Below are positions 16,698-23,199 of a stretch of DNA of 64,000 nt, in pieces. The stretch comes from UBA966 sp046350355. GTDB lineage: Bacteria > Planctomycetota > Phycisphaerae > Phycisphaerales > SM1A02. Within the stretch, counting starts at the first letter, position 1. Every line of letters begins with the position of its first letter. Position numbers and translations under genes: made by a program. The notes under the pieces were generated by a model. It made no database searches. It saw only the letters and a program-made list of their open reading frames with translations, and was not told the DNA's origin. The DNA lies in assembly GCA_046350355.1 (NCBI GenBank), contig JAXMAN010000002.1, forward strand, positions 1,178,001 through 1,242,000, in the 5' to 3' direction.

Positions 16698-18194
16698 CTA
16701 CCCGCCGTGGACCTTGCGGTGGCGCGCGGAGGGGATGCCCAGCTGCTCGCGGTACTTGACCACCGTGCGCCGCGCGATCGTCACCCCCCGCTCCTTCAGC
16801 TTCGCGGCGATCGCCTCGTCCGAGAGCGGCTGCGACTTGTCCTCGGCGTCGACGGTGTCCTTCACCATCTGGCGCACCGCCTCCCAGCTGGCGCTCTCCC
16901 CGCTGGCGGTCTCGGTGCCGCCGGAGAAGAAGCGGCGCAGCTCCACGAGCCCGCGCGGGGTCTGCAGCCACTTGCCCGCGACCGCGCGGCTCACGGTGCC
17001 GACGTGCACGCCCAGCGCGTCCGCGACTTCGGCCATCTCCAGCGGGCGCAGCGCCTCGGGGCCCTCGTCGAACCACGGGCGCTGGCGCTTGAGGACCTCC
17101 TGCACGACGCGCAGCACCGTGCTCTGGCGCTGGTGGAGCGCCTCGATGAGCCACTCCGCCGCGCGCACGTTGGTGCCGACGAACTCGCGCGTGGGGGCGT
17201 CGACGCGCTCGTCGCGCGCCATCTGCTCGTAGACGGGGTTGACGCGCAGGACGGGGAGGCCGCCCTCGACGAGCGCCGCCACGTAGCGGTCCTGGTCCGC
17301 GTCGTACTCGACGACGGCGTCGGGGAAGACGGGCTCGACGGGCGCGTCGACGACCTCGCGCCCGGGCGAGAGGCGCAGGCGGCGCAGCGCCTCGCGCGCG
17401 GCGGCGATGCGCGCCATCGGCAGGTGCGCGCGCTGCTCGATGCGCGGCAGGCGGTTCTCCAGGAGATCGTCCCAGTGCTGCCCGACGATGGTGCGCGCGT
17501 CGGTCCACGCCTGGCGCGCGGCCGCGTCGGGCTCCGCGCCGGAGCGGCCGTCGAGCATCGCGTCGATCTGCAGCAGCAGGCTCTCGCGCAGGTCGCGCGC
17601 GGCGATGCCCGGCGGCTCCAGGCGCCGCTGCACCGCCGCGAGCGCGCGCTCCATGAGCGCGGCGTCCCATCCGGCGTCGGCGTGCTGCGCGCGCAGTTCC
17701 TCCAGCGTCGTCGGGAGGAGGCCGTCCTCGTCGAGCGCCTCGATGATCGCCGCGCCCGGCGCGAGCAGCTCGGGCTCGATCTCCGCCAGGCGCCATTCGT
17801 GCAGCAGGCGCTCCGCGAGCGTCTCGCCGCGCGAGGGGGTGTTCGCCATCGCGTCCATCTTCGCGTCGCGCTCGCCGTCGGCGCGGCGCACGCGGGGCGC
17901 GTCGCCGTCGCCGTCGAGCATCTCGCCGTAGCTGCGCTCGTACTCGCGCAGGCGCTCGAAGCCCTCGGCGCTGCCGTCGTCGGCGCCCAGCGGGCGCTCC
18001 GCCTGCGGACGCACGAGGTCGAGCTCGAAGCCCGGCTCCTGCAGGTCGAGCGCGGCGTTGGACTCCAGCTCCTGGGTGATGCGCTCGCGCAGCGCGGCCA
18101 CGGGAAGCTGCAGCACCTCCATCGACTGGATGAGCCGCGGCACGATCCGCAGCTGCTGCCCCAGACGCGCGCTCTGCGACTGCTGGATGCGCAT
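16698..18194 (-). CDS. rpoN: RNA polymerase sigma-54 factor
   Basis: 498 aa, normal length. Region I is Gln/Leu-rich (QQSQSARLGQQLR, SMEVLQLPVAALRERI) and contacts activators and core. Then come an acidic linker, the core-binding domain, a helix-turn-helix (MAEVADALGVHVGTVSRAVAGKW with the usual TPRGLVELRRFFSGG after it) and the RpoN box ARRTVVKYRE near residue 480, which reads the -24 element. The ATG lies one base after the recR stop, the last gene of dnaX > ybaB > recR > rpoN. A Fis-type HTH protein and flagellar genes 7 kb away are candidate parts of its regulon, although no TGGC-N8-TTGCA site was found before fliE. Confidence 0.96.
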   Translation of the reverse strand: MRIQQSQSARLGQQLRIVPRLIQSMEVLQLPVAALRERITQELESNAALDLQEPGFELDLVRPQAERPLGADDGSAEGFERLREYERSYGEMLDGDGDAPRVRRADGERDAKMDAMANTPSRGETLAERLLHEWRLAEIEPELLAPGAAIIEALDEDGLLPTTLEELRAQHADAGWDAALMERALAAVQRRLEPPGIAARDLRESLLLQIDAMLDGRSGAEPDAAARQAWTDARTIVGQHWDDLLENRLPRIEQRAHLPMARIAAAREALRRLRLSPGREVVDAPVEPVFPDAVVEYDADQDRYVAALVEGGLPVLRVNPVYEQMARDERVDAPTREFVGTNVRAAEWLIEALHQRQSTVLRVVQEVLKRQRPWFDEGPEALRPLEMAEVADALGVHVGTVSRAVAGKWLQTPRGLVELRRFFSGGTETASGESASWEAVRQMVKDTVDAEDKSQPLSDEAIAAKLKERGVTIARRTVVKYREQLGIPSARHRKVHGG

Positions 18195-18195
18195 C

Positions 18196-18834
18196 TCAGA
18201 GCTCCTGCCGGCACGCGATGGCGTCGGCCAGGACCGCCTTGCTGGCGAACTCGATCTGCCCGCCCGCGGGCAGTCCGCGCGCCAGGCGCGTGACCCGGAT
18301 GCCGCGGCGGCCCATCTCCGCGGCGATCTGCAGCCCGGTGCTGTCCCCCTCCATGTCGGGGTTCATGCCCAGGATCACCTCGCGCACGGCGACGCCGCGC
18401 GCGTTGCGCGCCGGATCCTCGACGCGGCGCACCAGGTCCGCGACGGTGAGGCTCTCCGCGCCGACGCCGTCGAGCGGGTCGATGCGCCCCATCAGCACGT
18501 GGTAGACGCCGCGGTACATCCCCGTCTGCTCGAGGCTTATGAGGTCCTTGGGCTGCTCGACGACCAGCACGGTCGAGGCGTCGCGCGCCTCGCTGCGGCA
18601 GATCGGGCAGGGATCGACGTCCGTGAGGTTCCAGCAGATGCCGCAGTGGCGGATCGTGCGCTTGACGTCGGTGACCGCCTGCGCCAGGCGCATCGCCTCG
18701 GGGGCGGGCGTCTTGAGGATGTGGAAGGCCAGCCGCTCCGCGCTGCGGCGGCCGATGCCCGGGAGCGCCGCGAACTCGGCGATGAGCCGGTTCACGCATT
18801 CGGGGTAGGCGGCGCTGGGGCGTTCGGGGGGCAC
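18196..18834 (-). CDS. recR: Recombination mediator RecR
   Basis: 212 aa. RecR loads RecA at gaps together with RecO/RecF. Visible: helix-hairpin-helix LPGIGRRSAERLAFHIL, four-Cys zinc finger CGIC...CPIC, and Toprim domain from STVLVVEQPKDLISLEQTG to GMNPDMEGDSTG. The GTG at 18834 was chosen because it retains the family N-terminal AAYPE...NRLI and sits one base after the ybaB stop. A later GTG at 18795 would cut this off. The dnaX-ybaB-recR order is widely conserved. Confidence 0.95.
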   Translation of the reverse strand: MPPERPSAAYPECVNRLIAEFAALPGIGRRSAERLAFHILKTPAPEAMRLAQAVTDVKRTIRHCGICWNLTDVDPCPICRSEARDASTVLVVEQPKDLISLEQTGMYRGVYHVLMGRIDPLDGVGAESLTVADLVRRVEDPARNARGVAVREVILGMNPDMEGDSTGLQIAAEMGRRGIRVTRLARGLPAGGQIEFASKAVLADAIACRQEL

Positions 18835-18835
18835 G

Positions 18836-19207
18836 CTAGAGCTGCGAGAGCTGGGCGAGGAGTCCAGGCGGCACGGGCAGGCCCAGCTCCTGCGCGGCGT
18901 CGGCCAGGCGCGTCGCGGCCTCGCGGCGCGCGTGGCGGATGGCGTCGTTGACGGCTTCGGTGGTGGCGGCCTGCAGGCGCGCGCGGCCATCGGGCGCGGC
19001 GGCGGCGGCGCAGGCCTTGGGATCGATGTCGAGCGAGAGCATCTCCAGGCGGCCGTTGACGACGGCGCGGACGGAACGGCAGCTCGAGTGGCCCGTGCAC
19101 TGCACGCGCCCGAGGTCGTCCTTGGTCTCCTCCAGCTTCGCCTTGATGCGCGGGAGGTCCTTCAACAGGCCGGCGACGCCGGCGGCAGCCTTGAGCTTGT
19201 CAAACAT
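18836..19207 (-). CDS. YbaB/EbfC-family nucleoid-associated protein
   Basis: 123 aa, typical length. The N-terminal helix MFDKLKAAAGVAGLLKDLPRIKAKLEETKDDLGRV and the central VVNGRLEMLSLDIDP strand pair match YbaB/EbfC, a small dimeric DNA-binding protein encoded between dnaX and recR in very many bacteria. The internal Cys pair (CTGHSSC) is unusual. Its ATG lies 8 bases inside the tau reading frame of dnaX and far (333 bases) from the gamma stop. The overlap makes sense only if ribosomes read the tau frame, which supports frameshifting in dnaX. Confidence 0.92.
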   Translation of the reverse strand: MFDKLKAAAGVAGLLKDLPRIKAKLEETKDDLGRVQCTGHSSCRSVRAVVNGRLEMLSLDIDPKACAAAAAPDGRARLQAATTEAVNDAIRHARREAATRLADAAQELGLPVPPGLLAQLSQL

Positions 19208-20833
19208 CGGTGTCTCCGCCCTCGGTCGCCTCCTCCGCGGAGCGTCCCGAGTGCTGTGCCGGAAGCGTACCCGCGGCCTCCACGCGCACGACCGTCGCGT
19301 CGAAGAGGCGCGCGACGGTGCGCACGAGCTCGTGGCGCTGCACGGGATCGTCGCGCAGCGCGGCGGCGGCGGGCGCGGGCGTGCGGGGCGCGGCGGGCGC
19401 GGATGCGGGTGCGGGTGCGGGTGTGGCCGCGACCGGCGCGGCGGGCGCGCGCACGGTCGTCGTCGGCTGCGGCGCAGCGAAGGCCCCGCGCGAGGCGGGC
19501 GGCGCGGAGACCGGCGCGATCGCCGGCGGCGCCGCCGCCGTCACGAGGGGCGCGGCGCTTTTTTTGCGGGCGGCTCCGGTGGCGCCAGCCCGCGCGCGAC
19601 CTCCTCCGCCGGCGCGAAGCGCGCCGCGAGGGCCAGCCGCACGACCGCCGCGTCCAGCAGCGTCCGGGGCGAGGAGCTCTGCTTCGCCGCGCGCAGCACG
19701 GCGTCGCAGACGGCGATCATGTGCGCGAGCGCCGCCGCGTCGAAGGCCTGCGCGTCGCGCGCGGCCTCGGCGCGCGCCTCGTCGGCGAGCTCCAGCAGCT
19801 CGCTCTCGCCGCCGCAGACGCGCGCGAGCATCAGCGTGCGCAGCCGCTCGGCGAGGAGCTCGAGCGCCTGCTCGACCGAGGTCCCCGACTCCAGCAGCGC
19901 GCCGGTGCGCTCGAGCGCGGCCTTGGGATCCCCCTGCCCGATCGCGGCGACGAGCGCGCCCACCAGCGCGGTGTCGGGGATGCCCAGCACCTCCGACAGG
20001 AGCGCGGCCGTGATGCGCCCGTCCATGCTCGCCGCGACGAGCCGGTCCAGCAGGCTGAGCGCGTCGCGCATCGAGCCGTTGGCCAGGCGCGCCACCTGCA
20101 TGACGGCGGCGTCCTCGGCGGCGATGGATTCCTTCGCGAGCACCGCCTTCAGGTGCGCGGCGATCTTGGGCGCGGTGATGTTGCGGAAGTCGAAGCGCTG
20201 GCAGCGGCTCTGGATCGTCGCCGGCACCTTGTGCGGCTCGGTCGTGCAGAGGATGAACTTCACGTGCGCCGGCGGCTCCTCCATCGTCTTGAGGAGGGCG
20301 TTGAAGGCCGGCGTCGTCAGCATGTGGACTTCGTCGATGATGTAGATCTTGTAGGGGCTGCGCGCGGGCGCGATCCCCGAGCCGGCGATGAGCTCGCGCG
20401 CGTCGTCGATGCCGCGGTTGCTCGCGCCGTCGATCTCGATGACGTCGATGTCCTCGCCGCGCAGGATCGCGTCGCCGATGGCGGCGGCCTGCGTCTGCCC
20501 CTGCGCGTTGAGGGCGCGCGCGAAGATGCGCGCCATGCTGGTCTTGCCCACGCCGCGCGTGCCGCAGAAGAGGTACGCGTGCGCGGTGCGCCCGGTGGCG
20601 ATCGCGTTCTGCAGCGTGCGCGCGATGGACTCCTGCCCGACGACCTCCTCGAAGCCGCGCGAGCGGTAGCGGCGCGCGAGGACGGTGTAGGCGCGCGTGG
20701 CGCCGGCGGCCGGTGCGCCCGACCCGCCGCCCGCAGGCGCGGCGGCGGGCGCCGGCTCCTCGAGGCCGGGGATCAGTCCGGCGGCGGGAGCGGGCGCCTC
20801 CGCATCCTTCTTCTTCTTGGTCGAGGGAGCCAC
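19200..20833 (-). CDS. dnaX: DNA polymerase III tau subunit, made by -1 frameshift
   Basis: Clamp-loader/organiser subunit, about 544 aa if the ribosome slips back one base at A7 (19559-19565). Frame 0 encodes the AAA+ part; frame -1 continues RKKSAAPLVTAAAPP, a Pro/Ala linker and a C-terminal segment LVRTVARLFDATVVRVEAAG that resembles the end of bacterial tau proteins. The -1 frame stays open for about 120 codons and its stop overlaps the ybaB start. The start is GTG 20833, with GAGG 7 bases before it. The gene follows the SRP RNA, as in Bacillus. Transcriptional slippage at the A run is an alternative route to the same product. Confidence 0.85.
19529..19577 (-). promoter_or_regulatory. Programmed -1 frameshift signal in dnaX
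   Basis: Three parts on the minus strand: GGAG (19577-19574), a Shine-Dalgarno-like stimulator 8 bases before the run; the heptamer A AAA AAA in frame (codons GCA AAA AAA, A7 at 19565-19559); and a 7-bp stem GCGCCGC/GCGGCGC (19558-19552 with 19535-19529) right after it. This matches the E. coli dnaX layout. Confidence 0.8.
19541..20833 (-). CDS. dnaX: DNA polymerase III gamma subunit (unshifted dnaX product)
   Basis: 430 aa frame-0 product: Walker A GTRGVGKTS at residues 91-99, IYIIDEVHML Walker B, FILCTTEPHKVPATIQSRCQRF sensor/arginine-finger region, and the domain III collar. It ends AKKAPRPS-stop, six codons after the slippery run. About 45 Ala/Pro-rich residues precede the AAA+ domain. 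The region between Walker A and IEIDGASNRG normally carries a four-Cys zinc module; here it is shorter and has no Cys (ALNAQGQTQAAAIGDAIL). Otherwise it is a regular bacterial clamp loader ATPase. Confidence 0.9.
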   Translation of the reverse strand: MAPSTKKKKDAEAPAPAAGLIPGLEEPAPAAAPAGGGSGAPAAGATRAYTVLARRYRSRGFEEVVGQESIARTLQNAIATGRTAHAYLFCGTRGVGKTSMARIFARALNAQGQTQAAAIGDAILRGEDIDVIEIDGASNRGIDDARELIAGSGIAPARSPYKIYIIDEVHMLTTPAFNALLKTMEEPPAHVKFILCTTEPHKVPATIQSRCQRFDFRNITAPKIAAHLKAVLAKESIAAEDAAVMQVARLANGSMRDALSLLDRLVAASMDGRITAALLSEVLGIPDTALVGALVAAIGQGDPKAALERTGALLESGTSVEQALELLAERLRTLMLARVCGGESELLELADEARAEAARDAQAFDAAALAHMIAVCDAVLRAAKQSSSPRTLLDAAVVRLALAARFAPAEEVARGLAPPEPPAKKAPRPS

Positions 20834-20867
20834 GGGTGACCTCGCGATGACTGCGGACCGGACACGA

Positions 20868-20895
20868 CGCTGCCCGCACGCGTGTGCGGGCAGCG
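20868..20895 (-). terminator. Perfect 12-bp hairpin after the SRP RNA
   Basis: CGCTGCCCGCAC (20868-20879) pairs with GTGCGGGCAGCG (20884-20895) around a 4-base loop. It lies just 3' of the SRP RNA on the minus strand and before dnaX. No U tract follows, so it may be a processing or pausing hairpin rather than a full terminator. Confidence 0.5.
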
Positions 20896-20897
20896 AT

Positions 20898-21026
20898 GCG
20901 GCGTCTGGGAGGACGGCCAGGCGGTCCGGCGCTCGGCCGACGCCGCTTATGGCTGCTGCGGTCAAGCCCTGACCAGGTTCACGGGCCAACCGACGACGGG
21001 GCCCGGCCGCCCTCCTCGACGCCGCG
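20898..21026 (-). ncRNA. ffs: Signal recognition particle RNA (4.5S/SRP RNA, small bacterial type)
   Basis: The minus strand has the conserved GTGAACCTGGTCAGG and AGCAGCC blocks of helix 8 that bind Ffh. The ends form a long stem: GGCGTC plus GGAGG near 21023-21005 pair with CCTCC plus GACGCC near 20918-20900. Length is about 125 nt, one hairpin without an Alu domain. It lies directly upstream of dnaX, a known arrangement. The tip between CAGG and AGCAGCC reads GCTTGACCGC instead of the usual GGAA tetraloop with its 3-bp stem. Ends are estimated from pairing and from the TACGAT box. Confidence 0.88.
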
Positions 21027-21033
21027 GTCCGAC

Positions 21034-21039
21034 ATCGTA
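21034..21039 (-). promoter_or_regulatory. -10 element of the SRP RNA gene
   Basis: Minus-strand TACGAT ends about 7 bases before the predicted 5' end of the SRP RNA, as expected for a -10 box. Confidence 0.6.
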
Positions 21040-21083
21040 GCGCGGCGGATCGGCCCCGTCGATGCGCACGGCGGGAGCGCCGC

Positions 21084-21089
21084 TAGACT
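21084..21089 (+). promoter_or_regulatory. -10 element of the PIN/TRAM gene, leaderless type
   Basis: TAGACT followed by 7 bases and then the ATG at 21097. Confidence 0.6.
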
Positions 21090-21096
21090 TGAACCG

Positions 21097-22455
21097 ATGT
21101 CCTCGCAGGAGCATTCCGCGGGCCCGTCGGGCAGCGACGCGACCCCGGGCGCACGGTCGACCGATCCCGCCCCGGGCCTTCGCCGCAGCCGCAACGCGGC
21201 CGAGGACGCGCGCTCGCACCGCGTGCTGATGACCGTCCTGCGCTCGGTCTTCGTCGTCGTCCTCATCTCCGTCGTCGTCCTGACCGTCTCGAGCAACCGC
21301 ACCGGCGCGCTCGACTTCGGCTACAGCACGATCATCGGCCTGCTGCTGGCGGCGGCGGCGCTGGGACTCATCGTCATCCTGGTCGACGCGCTCACGCCCA
21401 ACAAGCGCCTGGCGTGGGTCGTGGGGATCTTCGTCGGCACGATGCTGGGCCTGATCGGCGCGGTCGCGGTCGGATCGGTGATCGACCTGGTCGCCTCGGC
21501 GTGGGACCTGAAGGAGGCGAGCGTCTACCTGGGGCTCGCGAAGGTGACCATCGGCATCGTGCTGGTCTACCTCTCGATCTCGGTGGTGCTGACCACGCGC
21601 GACGACCTGCGTCTGGTCATCCCCTACGTGGAGTTCGCGAAGCAGACGCGCGGCGCGCGCCCCCTGCTGCTGGACACCTCCGCGCTGGTCGACGGCCGCA
21701 TCGACGACCTCGCGCGCACGGGCATCATCGACGCGCCGGTCCTGGTGGCGCAGTTCGTCATCGACGAGCTGCAGGCGCTCGCCGACAGCGGCGACCGCAC
21801 CAAGCGCCAGCGCGGCCGCCGCGGGCTGGAGATGCTCCAGCGACTGCAGGGCAACCCCTACATCGACCTGCAGGTCGAGGACCTGCGCGCGGAGGGCCGC
21901 TCCGTCGACCGCGCGCTGGTCGAGGTCGCGAAGACCGAGCGCTTCCGCATCGTCACCACCGACACCGGGCTCGAGCGCGTCGCGCAGATCAACGGCGTCG
22001 CGTCGCTGAACCTGAACGCCGTCGCGGGCGCGATGCGCCCCGGCCAGAGCATGGGCGACCAGCTCCGCGTGGCGCTCGTCAAGAAGGGCGAGAACGCCGG
22101 GCAGGCGGTCGGCTACCTCGAGGACGGCACGATGGTCGTCGTCGAGCGCGCCGAGGCGCTCGTCGGCAGCACCGTGGAGGCGACGATCGCCAACACCGTG
22201 CAGACCGCCGCGGGACGGCTGATCTTCGCGCGCCTGGAGCGCGGCGACGGGGGCGGCGAATCGGCGACGGAACCGTCGCCGGCGTCGACGCCCACCGCGG
22301 AGGCCGGCTCCCCCGCCGCGCACGACGCGGGCGCGGAGCAGGAGCGCATCGCCTCGATGGCGCGCGCCGCGACCAACCAGCCGCGCACGCCCCCGCGCCT
22401 GGGGCAGAACCCCGCCGAGCACGCGCGGCCGCGCAATCCCCGCCGCGAGCGCTGA
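21097..22455 (+). CDS. PIN/TRAM-domain membrane protein (YacL type)
   Basis: 452 aa. After about 40 hydrophilic residues come four membrane helices (VFVVVLISVVVLTV, IIGLLLAAAALGLIVILV, VVGIFVGTMLGLIGAVAVG, VTIGIVLVYLSISVVL), then a PIN nuclease domain (LLLDTSALVDGRIDDLARTGIID, VIDELQALADSGD, FRIVTTDTGLERVAQ with conserved acidic residues) and a TRAM RNA-binding segment (GQAVGYLEDGTMVVVERAE, GSTVEATI). An Ala/Pro tail of about 60 residues follows. YacL-type proteins are putative membrane-anchored RNases; the target is unknown. Confidence 0.9.
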   Translation: MSSQEHSAGPSGSDATPGARSTDPAPGLRRSRNAAEDARSHRVLMTVLRSVFVVVLISVVVLTVSSNRTGALDFGYSTIIGLLLAAAALGLIVILVDALTPNKRLAWVVGIFVGTMLGLIGAVAVGSVIDLVASAWDLKEASVYLGLAKVTIGIVLVYLSISVVLTTRDDLRLVIPYVEFAKQTRGARPLLLDTSALVDGRIDDLARTGIIDAPVLVAQFVIDELQALADSGDRTKRQRGRRGLEMLQRLQGNPYIDLQVEDLRAEGRSVDRALVEVAKTERFRIVTTDTGLERVAQINGVASLNLNAVAGAMRPGQSMGDQLRVALVKKGENAGQAVGYLEDGTMVVVERAEALVGSTVEATIANTVQTAAGRLIFARLERGDGGGESATEPSPASTPTAEAGSPAAHDAGAEQERIASMARAATNQPRTPPRLGQNPAEHARPRNPRRER

Positions 22456-22492
22456 GGCGCGCGGTCATCGAATTCACTTCAGGAGCGAACGC

Positions 22493-22816
22493 TCAACGCG
22501 CCAGCAGCGCGGTGCGCACGAGCTCCGCCGCCTGCGCGTCCGCGGTGGTCGCCGAGACGGTGGGCGCGCCCCCCGCGAGCGCGAAGTCCAGCCGTACGCG
22601 CGCGCCGGCGTGCGCGCCGCGCAGCGTGAGCAACATCGTTCCGCCGCCCTGCTGCAGGAGCACGCGCATGCCGCGGCGGAGCTGGCGCAGGTCGGCGGCC
22701 TCGCCCGCGAGGGCACGGTGCACGACGGGTTCGGGAACGGTGATGCGGGGCGCCGCGTCCGGGGGGAAGACGCAGCGCGCGCCGATTTCGCAGACGGGTC
22801 GGGTCTGGACGGGCAT
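22493..22816 (-). CDS. Small protein of unknown function downstream of the flagellar genes
   Basis: 107 aa. The start MPVQTRP was chosen because a strong GAGGAG Shine-Dalgarno sequence sits 7 bases upstream; the ATG at 22867 has none. The protein has two Cys near the N-terminus (PVCEIGARC), then LRQLRRGMRVLLQQGGGTMLLTLRG and a beta-rich middle. I do not recognise the family. It is the last gene of the fliE-fliF run (84-base gap), so a flagellar or export role is possible but not shown. Confidence 0.6.
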   Translation of the reverse strand: MPVQTRPVCEIGARCVFPPDAAPRITVPEPVVHRALAGEAADLRQLRRGMRVLLQQGGGTMLLTLRGAHAGARVRLDFALAGGAPTVSATTADAQAAELVRTALLAR

Positions 22817-22900
22817 CGGGTGACTCCTCGCGCGGCGCCCGGCGCCGGCGGGAGATTCATCGGCCATGCGCGGGCCAGAACGCGAGAGATCCGCGCGCGA

Positions 22901-23194
22901 TCAGCGCGGCGCGTCGTCGGGGCGCGCGTCGGCGCCGCCCTCGGGCGGATGGTGCCCCAGCTCCGGCGTCGGCTCGCGGCGACCCGCGCGCGCGGCCTGC
23001 GAGCGCGCCTCGCGCATCGCGTCCCCCAGCGGCCCCTCCTGCTTCGCCATGCGCTCGACCATCCGTCCCGCCAGCCGCATGCGCCGCAGCAATTCGGACA
23101 TCCCGGAGGCGAGCACCTCCTCCTGCGAGGTCGGCGGCTCGGGCTCGTGCCGGTGCGGATCGGACTGCGGAGGATTCGTCGGCGATTCGGCCAT
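22901..23194 (-). CDS. Small hydrophilic protein next to fliF
   Basis: 97 aa, beginning MAESPTNPPQSDPHRHEPEPP, 5 bases after the fliF stop. The middle is a basic amphipathic helix (MSELLRRMRLAGRMVERMAKQ) and the end is acidic and His/Pro-rich. No known domain is recognised. The tight spacing to fliF suggests co-translation and possibly a role at the flagellar base. Codon use is like that of neighbouring genes. A random open frame cannot be fully excluded. Confidence 0.55.
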   Translation of the reverse strand: MAESPTNPPQSDPHRHEPEPPTSQEEVLASGMSELLRRMRLAGRMVERMAKQEGPLGDAMREARSQAARAGRREPTPELGHHPPEGGADARPDDAPR

Positions 23195-23199
23195 CGGGT

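Noticed and set aside
18196..18795. Shorter recR from GTG 18795
   Set aside because: It loses the conserved YPE segment and leaves a 40-base gap after ybaB, while GTG 18834 keeps both.
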